Shown here in pieces: positions 40,110 to 48,349 of a stretch of 64,000 nt of DNA. A model generated the notes under the pieces. It was given only the letters and a program-made list of their open reading frames with translations, ran no database searches and was not told the origin of the DNA. Source of the DNA: Apostichopus japonicus. Lineage: Eukaryota; Echinodermata; Holothuroidea; Aspidochirotida; Stichopodidae. A program made the translations under genes and the position numbers. The stretch spans positions 14,676,321-14,740,320 of the forward strand of contig NC_092578.1 in assembly GCF_037975245.1 (NCBI RefSeq), in the 5' to 3' direction. Positions within the stretch are counted from its first letter, which is position 1. Each line of letters begins with the position of its first letter.

Positions 40110-43100
40110 ATACATGCTAAAATATCGTGCGGTCGAATTCACAGACAGAGATGTGCTATCACAATTCTGTTAAAATACAAACTGAAACATCAGGCAAATG
40201 AAAGCCACAATACGTCATATTTACGTCATATCACTCACCTCTCGTTAAGCACTAACTCTGGTTGCCAAAGAAGGCCTTCTCCACTTCCCGATGATAGAGG
40301 GAGTTTTGTCTTATTGATACCCTCGTAGTTTTCTGGTTGCCATGTCAACTGGGGGTCGCACCAAGTCTGTCAGTGAAACCAAGCTAAAATCGACAAGTCT
40401 GGCTTCATAATGATGTTCAAATATAGGCCTATGCTCTGAACGATTGATTAAATATAGGCTAATTTAAGGCTGGAAAGTATTTCTTATTTGGAACAATGAA
40501 ATAATGCAAAGTTCTTAATTGGTTATGAATACTACAATCTTAATGTAGTAATTAATAATAATTTGACATAGCTTCATTTTAATATTATAATGAGAACGTT
40601 ATTTATGACATTTCAATCAATAAGGAAGAATATCCAACGTCACTTACCAAAGCTACCATTCCTCGCAGTTGGAGATGTTGTTCGATTTCATTCTTCAAGA
40701 AAATTAAAACATAAATATTACGCAATTATTGCTCAATCACCCGCTGATCGTCAACCACCTCCCCAGCCCCAATCACAGTGCATTGTAAACGTCCACCTCT
40801 CGCACTTGATATCTTCAGCATGCGGTTCATCAATTTTTGTCAGAATTTGCCAACCATTCCTCCCCCCCCCCCCTCCCCTCAACATGTAACATGAGGGCAA
40901 TAAATTGAGTTGCAGATCTCATCTCCTCCATGACGGAAGTGAATGTAAGGTTACTTCTGAATGCATCTTCTTGTCATCTCAAAATGTAATATTTCCCATT
41001 TTCTCAACATATCTTTTGCTTTAATGCCTTTTCCATACTGACAAGCAGGTGATGGCTTAAGCAAAAGTTTTGAGGTATTTGACCTCTGACCGTTGACCTA
41101 TACGTCACCAATCACGCAGATAGAGTTTTCATGGTCAGGCACCTACCCGCCAAGTTTGAACTTGATCGGACTTAATTAACGCGGTCTAGAAGGAGTTCGC
41201 GACACACTTCTTTGCTCACGCACACACACGCGCGCACACACACATCCTCACTTTTCTGTGGGGGAAGTGGGGTGGGGTGGGGGAGTACATTACGTCATCT
41301 CCCCTAAACGTTACATTTAGGGATATGATATAATACAAAACAGGTAAATAATATAGAATCACACGCTGTAGGTGACGCCTGAAGCTGTGATTACAATTTA
41401 CAGAAATTATACTCGCGGTCATACATGGTCAGTCACTTATTTTTTAATTGATTTGTTTGTGCTATATACTATTCCCATGAAACAGTGGTCTTTACTTAAG
41501 TAACCATATACAAACTTGTTAGGAGGTGTTTGGGTGGTGGATGACATTTCGGACGTTCAAAATCACTTCCGAAGTAATAATAGATACGTAATATTAGAAA
41601 TAATATTGGACACCTTACGTGGCCCTCAGAACGTTCTTTCAGATGTGCGCGACGACCTGGTCTGACCAGGGGAGGGGGGGGGGGGGGTTGAGAGTGATGA
41701 GCGAGGGCGAGGGGGAAATGAAGCGTACCTAAAACAAGGGGACCTTGGTATACAATCGTACAATGGGCCCGACCTTTCTCTCGAGCGAGTGAGACAAGGG
41801 GAACATCAATTTTACCATACTATTCAACTATGCATGCATGTAAAATGCAATATTAAAAACTCAGATAAATACTGACCAGAACAGAAATAGTTGGCGTAAA
41901 ACGATAGCCAACGATGACTGGTTTCGATGTGTCATTTACAGGTCGTAAAGAAGGCTCGTAACCTGCCATCAGTGTTTTATGTAGCTCCCGAAGTACATCT
42001 CGACTTGCACACTCAGCTATTTGAAGACGAGTAAATACAACAAGATCATAGACGGGAATAAAACAAATTAAAGAGGCGGGGTGGCCCTGTGGAACCAATA
42101 TTGCCTCCGAATTACCCCCCTCCCCCCCCTCCTCACAGGGAACCACCATCGGTGTGAACGTCATTTTCAATTGTTATCACTGAGACATGTCAATCTCTAA
42201 TTGATCCACAGTCTGTGGCGTAACCAGCGTGGGTTTTTTTTTTTGGGGGGGGGGTGGGGGTCATATGACATCGGTTGGCAAAAACAGTATAAAATGGATT
42301 GAAAGGCTCAGTTAAAACCATTTCGCGGTTGACGTTAATCCTTAATTGACTGGAATTATCAAAGTAATACAAGCCAATTACGTCTTAAGTTAAATATTAT
42401 CCTATTTGCTTGTTTGCTTTCTGTCATTGTTACCAACCCCCTCCCCGATCCCACCCATCCTTTGGCAACACACGCTACCCAACAACTAACGAGATAACGT
42501 GTGGATCACAACGTATTTAGTAGTGGTGTCAGAGCTATAAATAAACTGCAAAAAGAACAACATGAAAACTACGTTTTATTAACGGCTTCAGGAATGAAAT
42601 TAATACGCAATATAGTAGTGAAGGTTAAATACGTTAATCAATATATCTGTATTGTCCTAAATCTAGATATATACATGTTATTTACATTATGAAATACTAG
42701 GTAAAGTGAAAATGGTACTTACCTTGATTTGGCAATATATGTAAAAGCACAAAACAATTAAAGAGGAAATTATAAGGCATGTTGAAGACTTTTAATCTGG
42801 TAAAAGTGTTATACTCGGTACGTACTGAGCGTAAAGCCAACACCCCGATATAGACATCAATTTTATATGTTCTTTCTAATTCAGACGTTAAACGTCAAAA
42901 CAAAGAGGGTTGAAGATAAAAGCTTTTAATTACAGTTTTCAAGTACATATAAATTCTTTCAGTATACACTTAACGTCAGGAAGCTATGTTTATTGATTAT
43001 TATGTATCACTTTCGTGGTAAGGAATCGTGTAAGAGCCGTTACAAATTCAGTTTACTGATCGGTTATTTCCATGCATCCAAGGTGATTCTTTGGTGGTCT

Positions 43101-43897
43101 AATTTTGCAGCACAGCCTTCTCTTTTGGTTTCTCGATAGGGAAAACTATGAATTCACTCTTACCGACCTTGCAAAATGGTTAGGGGGACGCCAGATTGCA
43201 AAGTCGGCAATGACTAGGCCTATAATACGAATAGCAAAGTCGATAAATTACTATTACGGTCAGATTCGTCCAACACGGAGCCCAAAGCGAATTAATTAAT
43301 CAGGTCAAACATCCGGGTTCTATTCATGCTCAGTTTTGCAATACCGCTCTTATTTTCTTTAGGGGAGGGGGGGAGGCATTTCGAACTGTTCGAGGGGTAT
43401 GGTGATGCACACCCGACAATGATCACACAGTCACGGTCCCGATGCAAGGGGACTGGGGTTGAGAGCGGATCAGTCGTTCGGTAGTTTGGTTTTCGTGCCC
43501 AGGTTCTTTCCTGGGCGACTTTTTCTTAAAAAGTATTTCGAACTGTAGTTTTCATTCTTCTTTTGATCCGTTCTCCAGCTGAACCACCTAGCAGTAACGT
43601 AGAAGGACGAGCTAAATGGAACGCCTGGAATGCAAACAAAGGTAGAGATCAAATCAGTGATACTATTTACCTCTTTTTCTTCTTACTATTTTTGCTAACA
43701 CTGCATGCCTCACAAGCACTTACACTTTGATTCTGCAGTTCTGTGCATAAAACAAACTATAATAATACAATCGGATTTTGTAAAATATTGACAGGTTTTT
43801 TACCCTGAGGCTCTCCTTTCCTTTCTTCGTTTCAGGGAAAGCAACAGACAAAGCTGAAAAGGAGTACGTCGCTTTAGTAAACCAGCTGAAGGCATAG
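32193..43897 (+). CDS. DBI: Acyl-CoA-binding protein, copy 2 (four exons, 83 aa, diverged central loop)
   Basis: Tandem paralogue of the ACBP gene at 18102-27865. Exons: 32193-32201 (Met-Pro-Ser), 32818-32935, 43579-43641 and 43836-43897; donors gtaagt, gtatgt, gtagag; phases 0, 1, 1 as in copy 1, and exons 2 and 3 have exactly the same lengths (118 and 63 bp). Tyr29, Lys33, Lys55 (RAKWNAWN) and Tyr74 are kept, so acyl-CoA binding is plausible. The loop that reads [11 protein letters not shown] in copy 1 is [11 protein letters not shown] here, and the Gly-Asp of TVGD is Gly-Ala, so ligand preference may differ. Intron 3 is 10.6 kb and contains a complete Cys-loop receptor gene on the opposite strand. 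The first intron is only 616 bp against 6.3 kb in copy 1. Intact splice sites and frame argue against a pseudogene. Confidence 0.88.
34786..34848. repeat. Small imperfect palindrome
   Basis: AAATGACTCAAAA near 34788 is mirrored by TTTTGAGTCATTT near 34832, giving a hairpin of about 60 bp. It lies in Cys-loop intron 6 / ACBP copy 2 intron 3. Function unknown. Confidence 0.5.
35394..42780 (-). CDS. Cys-loop ligand-gated ion channel subunit, nicotinic-receptor-like (seven exons, 376 aa)
   Basis: Pentameric ligand-gated channel subunit of the plasma membrane. Exons right to left: 42780-42723 (signal peptide, [12 protein letters not shown]), 42016-41877, 40692-40648 (15 codons, the size of the equivalent nAChR exon), 40366-40239, 39274-39088, 38002-37627 and 35590-35394. 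Lengths 58, 140, 45, 128, 187, 376 and 197 sum to 1131 bp in frame, with consensus splice sites. Landmarks: [23 protein letters not shown] (loop A region), a canonical Cys-loop with 13 residues between cysteines ([15 protein letters not shown]), TM1 [14 protein letters not shown]2 ending [14 protein letters not shown]3 [12 protein letters not shown] and TM4 [14 protein letters not shown]. Oddities: loop C has Cys-Ala-Ser-Cys rather than vicinal cysteines; the TM3-TM4 loop is very short; the Glu usually preceding the TM2 Lys is Pro; exon 6 ends in a fourfold repeated donor. The agonist is unknown. The gene sits wholly in intron 3 of ACBP copy 2, antisense. Confidence 0.87.
36000..36600 (+). repeat. 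~150-bp diverged tandem repeat in Cys-loop intron 6
   Basis: About four copies of a unit containing GAGTACAAGAAGCCTGTTG, a GGTCAAAGGTCAT block, GTCAAATTGTGAAAACC and GAAGCTTGGACAGATC. Copies are diverged and differ in length. The clearest AGGTCAAAGGTCA is at about 36307-36319. Confidence 0.8.
37400..37690 (-). repeat. 72-bp tandem repeat (4 copies) carrying exon end plus 5' splice site of the Cys-loop gene
   Basis: Four head-to-tail copies of a 72-bp unit encode the end of TM2 and the TM2-TM3 loop ([20 protein letters not shown] or close variants) followed on the minus strand by ATTG/gtatgt. Possible exon ends fall at 37627, 37555, 37483 and 37411, exactly 72 bp apart and all in phase 1. The sequence between them has no stop, so each more distal donor would add 24 residues in frame before joining TM3 at 35590. 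The first donor (37627) gives the normal family length. The copies differ at several positions, for example PSTGQ, QYTEQ and PSAGQ. Confidence 0.9.
38304..38685 (-). mobile_element. hAT-like MITE (family A, copy 4, reverse orientation)
   Basis: Inverted copy running from CAAGGGCGTAGGAA to CTTCCTACGCCACTG. The flanking octamers (acaggaag and actgtacg) do not match, so the target duplication has decayed or the copy moved by rearrangement. It contains a CA dinucleotide run next to the right terminus. It lies in intron 5 of the Cys-loop gene. Confidence 0.85.
39489..40035 (+). pseudogene. Penelope-like element 3' end: degraded GIY-YIG endonuclease plus terminal hairpin
   Basis: The 135-codon frame contains NNVIYMFYC, then [16 protein letters not shown] and PVSEHFN, in the spacing of PLE GIY-YIG domains. 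The expected Tyr-Ile/Val-Gly is replaced by His-Val-Asp, so the nuclease is probably inactive. Downstream (40002-40031) is CTGACGA, a hairpin GGTCC...GGACC and GAAAA. The reverse transcriptase part is absent (5' truncation, typical of PLEs). It lies in intron 4 of the Cys-loop gene. Confidence 0.7.
40002..40031 (+). ncRNA. Hairpin with hammerhead-like core at second Penelope-like 3' end
   Basis: CTGACGA, one unpaired A, stem GGTCC/GGACC, then GAAAA. Same layout as 47034-47066 with a completely different but still paired stem. No partner strand for a full ribozyme was found. Confidence 0.4.
41075..41235 (+). repeat. Interspersed-repeat-like block
   Basis: Contains TTTGACCTCTGACCGTTGAC, CAAGTTTGAACTTGATCGGA and an (AC)n/(GC) run at 41220-41242. 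The phrasing resembles dispersed invertebrate repeats. Only one copy in this window, so the call rests on general appearance. It lies in Cys-loop intron 2. Confidence 0.35.
43389..43525 (+). repeat. Dispersed repeat F, copy 2
   Basis: Same order of phrases as at 28940-29080. It ends about 50 bp upstream of ACBP copy 2 exon 3. A truncated reverse copy (GCCTGGGCACGAAAACC ... CAATGCAACCC) lies at 47802-47852. Confidence 0.8.
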
Positions 43898-44217
43898 GAT
43901 GGATGTTTAATGTTACATTTAAATGCTACTGTTGCAGATCTTTCATTTGCAGTCGATTGAATGGAGTACAGCACACTCATTACCGATATATTTATGACAA
44001 AATGAAAATGAAATTATTAAATTATGAAATTAATTATATTAATAAGCGCTGAAATATTGGGTTGGGGGGAGGCAAATCAAGGGCTCTCAAGAGCAAGAGG
44101 CCTTTTTGAACAGTTCCCATACCATCTTTGTTATTCAGGTTGTGCCTGAAAAAAAAGGAGTGATGTGGGGATGTTCTAGAGGGCCCTTAGGAGCATTTAG
44201 ACATTGCCTCATGTATC

Positions 44218-45558
44218 CAGGGGCGTATCCAGGATTTTCCAATAGGGGGGGGGGGGCGCCAGGCATGAATGATCGCCGTCCTGGGGGATGGGTCTAAGGG
44301 GAGGGGTGTACAATTTTTGCTTTCGAAGAAGGGCTGAAATGCAAAATGGTGTCATATGCATTGGCGGCGATCCGTACTTCCGAGTGGAGGGGGGGGGGGG
44401 GATATGACCTTGTTGACTATCTTAGCGTAGCGCCACCATGATTTGGCGCGAAGCGTACAAGAAAATTTTGGGATTAACAAACCCTCTAGATGGCCGGAAA
44501 CGGCACTTCCCGAGGTTTCCAAGCGGCATATACCCAACTTTAAAATAGGGATGTCATGTCCGAAATATCTCATAATCAGGATCCAAAATACTTTTTTTTT
44601 AATTTCGGGTGTTATTTTGGGAAAATTGCCCCTGTCAATCTTGTTTCAGGCGCAACGTTAGAATGTTCGAGAGCTCTTTTATATTATTCGATGAAGAAAA
44701 TGGCCTCATGCAGGCTATTATAGGCCTATACACATGCAATACACAATTACACATAGTTAGTTACATTCCTAGGTACCGATTGCTAGGGCATCCAGGTGAA
44801 ACGTGTATTAAGCATTACCCTGGTTACATGAGATTCTCAGCTGTTCGAGGGAACATGTACGTGTGTAGGCCTACTATAGGGCCTATATGAATACTATGAG
44901 GGTGCATATATGTACTATATCAATACCGTGGGCGCAATAATACATTTTGTTGTTATAGGGCCAATGAAGCCTACAGTCAACTATTTTTGCTTTATAAAGA
45001 CGCTTTATTTGAAAAGATCGCACTGCGTTTATGGTAGGCGAGAAATGAAGCTAAAAAAGAGCCGTACATTAACGAAGATGCATAAATGTAGGCATGAAAA
45101 TATTCTTATCCCTGGCATTTGGTGGGGGGGATATGGTGCATTACATCCCCTCCACCCATTTTCATGGGGGGATATATCCCCCCTCCACCCAGGATCGCCG
45201 CCCATGGCCATATGTGATCCATTTTTCGACCTTAATAATAAGCAACATTTCCAGTAAATATGGACACAAAATGCACAATTTAGTATGGCTGGCATGTCAC
45301 TTAGTGTTTATAGTGATAATACAAACACAATTACCATCTATGTTTCTAAAACTATTATGCCGCCGAACTTCGCCAGAACCTTTTTTTGGCAAACAAAAAA
45401 TAAAGCATATAGGAGGGGGGGGGGGGGGTTGAGCGATCACCGACATCTCACATAAAGGTCGTCATCAATTTTTTTTTTTTTTTTGCTAAACTTTTTTTTT
45501 TTTGGTGACGGCCAAAGGGGGGGCGCGCGCCTGTTGCGCCCCCCTGGATACGCCCCTG
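44218..45558 (+). mobile_element. TIR DNA transposon (family D), 1.34 kb, no transposase seen
   Basis: Starts CAGGGGCGTATCCAGG and ends with its exact reverse complement, a perfect 16-bp inverted repeat. TGTATC occurs immediately outside both ends (44212-44217 and 45559-45564), giving a 6-bp match instead of the 8 bp of family A. An internal phrase GGGTCTAAGGGGAGGGG is shared with family A, so the families are related. No open frame resembles a transposase. It starts about 320 bp downstream of the ACBP copy 2 stop. Confidence 0.82.
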
Positions 45559-46296
45559 TGTATCTGTTGGATATACCCCGCCACTATAAATCAATGTCAG
45601 AGGTAAGGATCGCTACCCAGACTGAGCGTAGGGGTAGGATAGAGGTATAAATTCCAAATAAATTGAAATTAAATAAAAGGTTGTTTATAAACTGTAGAAA
45701 TGTTTATTCGCAGTTTCATATGTCGAAAATAAAATGAAAGTAACGTATCTCTTGTGTTGTTTTTTTTTTCTTTTTTTTCTTTTGTTTCAAATAGCCTCAT
45801 TGTCATCGATAGAGTTTCGACAGGACCTTGATTTAAGTGGTGAAGATTGGGTTGAATCGAATGAAGTGGGTTGGAGTAGGATGAAAGTGAAAACAATAAG
45901 ACAATATGATTGTTTTTCATGGGTCAGTCGAAGTTGAAGCCGACTTCCTTTTACGGGTCCTGAAACACAACAAAGTAGAAAGTGAGAGAATGGACGCCAC
46001 GTAGTCTATATAGCTGCTTAAAATTTAAATTACAGCGACTTTATACTTATGGTGGGGGGGGGGTATTTCTGACACTAATATCCAAGAACAATGGTTATTA
46101 GCATCACCCGTAGTCAATATTTACTAAAGGTGATGCATATGATGTAGCTCAACGAATTGAGGGGTCTGATGAAGAAGGAGCTAGGGAGATAGGTAGGAGG
46201 AAAGACATGTGACATTTCAGAATAATAAGTACAAGAAAAAAATACCGCACAGGAGGACGACTAAATCAACGATACACTTCTAATTAATTGTTTCCT

Positions 46297-47075
46297 TAAT
46301 AGGGCATTTGTTGTGTGCAGCAATTGGTCCTTATTCCATACAGAGGTCTCCAAATTAAAAGAGATTTTATACCATAATGGTTATCCCAGCAGGATTTTGG
46401 AAGAGTGTGTATACAAATTCCTCAATAAGAAACTTAGTTCTGAAGTGGATAATCAGGATAAGGATGATGACAGTAAGTACATGATTACCATTCCATTCAT
46501 AGGTCACCCTTCACTAAATTTCAAGAGATCCTTAACTAAACATTTTAGAGGCGTTAACAAGAAGTGTATTATAGTTTTCAAAACGTTTAAAGTCAGTAAT
46601 TACTTTTCCTTGAAAGATAAGACCCCCATGGCCCTTAAAGCCAATGTCATCTATTCATTTGAAGGTTCCTGTGATAAGAACCAAACTTACATCGGTAAGA
46701 CTAAAAGACATCTGGCTACAAGGGTCAAGGAGCACTTATCTGACAAATCTGCAATCTATGAGCATATCACTCACTGTATAGACTGCCGATCAGCTAACAT
46801 CACCAACTTTAGTGTCATAGACAGCGGCTATACAGACTTTGAAATTAAAATTAAGGAGGCACTGTACATCAAGAAACTTAAACCCGTTTTAAACAATCAA
46901 CTATTTCAACATGGATCGTCATTTATTCTCAACTTATTTTAGAACCTCCTATATCTTTGAACATACATAGTCATCATTAATACTACAACTTTCGCATGCA
47001 CTATACATAAGAGATTATTTTATTATCTATTTCCTGACGAGGAAGATGTGAAATCTTCGAAAACGTTTGAATATA
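46297..47075 (+). mobile_element. Penelope-like element 3' end with intact GIY-YIG domain, 5' truncated
   Basis: An open frame entered near 46297 (RAFVVCSNWSLFHTEV) runs to the stop at 46942. It covers the PLE thumb/linker region and a GIY-YIG endonuclease: NVIYSFEGSCDKNQTYIGKT, RVKEH, and a putative catalytic Glu in KIKEALYIKKLKPVLNNQ. A hairpin bounded by CTGACGA and GAAAA follows at 47034-47066. No target duplication was identified. The element lies between ACBP copy 2 and the LDLa gene. Family recognition is from motif order; no reverse transcriptase catalytic core remains. Confidence 0.82.
47034..47066 (+). ncRNA. Hairpin with hammerhead-like core at Penelope-like 3' end
   Basis: CTGACGA, one unpaired G, stem GAAGAT/ATCTTC, then GAAAA. 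The CTGANGA and GAAA boxes flanking stem II are those of hammerhead ribozymes, which are known from Penelope-like elements. The upstream strand needed for stem III and the cleavage site was not found, and the extra unpaired base is not canonical, so activity is unproven. Confidence 0.4.
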
Positions 47076-48349
47076 CATTACTATGACTTTCATCAACTGT
47101 TTCGTTTTATTTTGTTCGTTTATCTGGTTCTACAAATGTAAAACTCTTCCTAAATTTTACACTTCTAATCCCTTTCAACTGCATGCCCCAGTCCGTTTAC
47201 ATTGACAACGATACAACATCATAGCACCCAATTGTGATCACACAGGTAGTACCTATTCCGCGAAACCCTGACGGCACAGAAGTTAATCGTATATACCGGT
47301 ATACTGGTCATACTCTCCCCAGGCCAACTATACATAAGGATTAATAGCAAGCGAATATAATCCATGTCTTTCAGTTACGTCACCCAAGGAATAACCTCGA
47401 GAGAAAACCAATCAGTGTGTCAATAGTGTTATAAACTGACTCCATCTTTAGCTCCAGTGCCTTTTAACATGACGACAGCGGCTATCTGATGATGTCTAAC
47501 CAGAGTTTTCCCTTTCGAGCAAATATCCAAATAAAATAAATAGCTAAATTCGAAATTAAATCTAGGTATTTCGACTTGTGTGAGTGGGCTTATGGACGAC
47601 GCAGGAAACATCCAACCAAAGGTGACCATGTTTCGTAACATCTATACCTAATCAGAAAGCAAGTTTAGTAATAATTGAGAATAATTGAGAATATTGAGAA
47701 TGTAAACATGTGATCATGGCGTTGTTAGTTCAAGTTAATTATCGGGGTAGTAATTAAGTGGTAAAAGGTCACTTTTGTGAAGAAAGTCCTATTAAGATAG
47801 AGCCTGGGCACGAAAACCGAAAAACTTGATCCACTCTCATTCCAATGCAACCCGCCACCAACCCCCCCCCCCCCCACAACCCCTTATATCGAGACTGTAA
47901 CAGTATTAAATGATTAAATGCTGAGAAGAGATCTGCACATGGCCCTAATTAAAATGTAGGGAAGAGATCTTACTGCTCAGAAAATAATGAAAGAAAGAGT
48001 AACTACAACAATTAGTCAACCGCGCAATCCCCCAATGTTATTACGTAACTTGAAAATTCTAGGCGCATTCTTTAAGTGCACTCAACCTGTTACACTTAAT
48101 AGTTTACAAGACAGAAACAGTCCATTCGTTTTTGACGTCTCCTAAACGTACTACGTCTTCAGCACGTGGCATTCTGGAACTCACTCCATTTCACCTTCGC
48201 CTTCTCGCATGTGCTCTTCTTCTTCTTCTTGTGAGAAGTTTTTCCGTATGTTTGGCGAGGAATTAATCAGTTACAGCAATAAATTGATATCATATATGTT
48301 TTAGAGGTGTTTCAGTCATTACCTATACGTCCTCATTTTTGAAAATAAA

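Larger units (their letters stand above)
45559..48349. other. Region before the LDLa gene
   Basis: Contains the Penelope-like 3' end at 46297-47075 and a truncated repeat F at 47802-47852. No additional gene recognised. The LDLa 5'UTR probably starts a few tens to hundreds of bases before 48350, near a CTTCTTCTTCTT tract at 48208-48228. Confidence 0.5.

Noticed and set aside
41853-42170. Long minus-strand frame starting at 42170 as the N-terminus of the Cys-loop receptor
   Set aside because: It has no signal peptide and a clear acceptor lies at 42017-42018; the separate exon 42780-42723 supplies a signal peptide in the correct phase.
46942-47080. Complete hammerhead ribozyme
   Set aside because: Only the stem II side with both core boxes is seen; no strand that would form stem III and the cleavage site was found, and there is an extra unpaired base.
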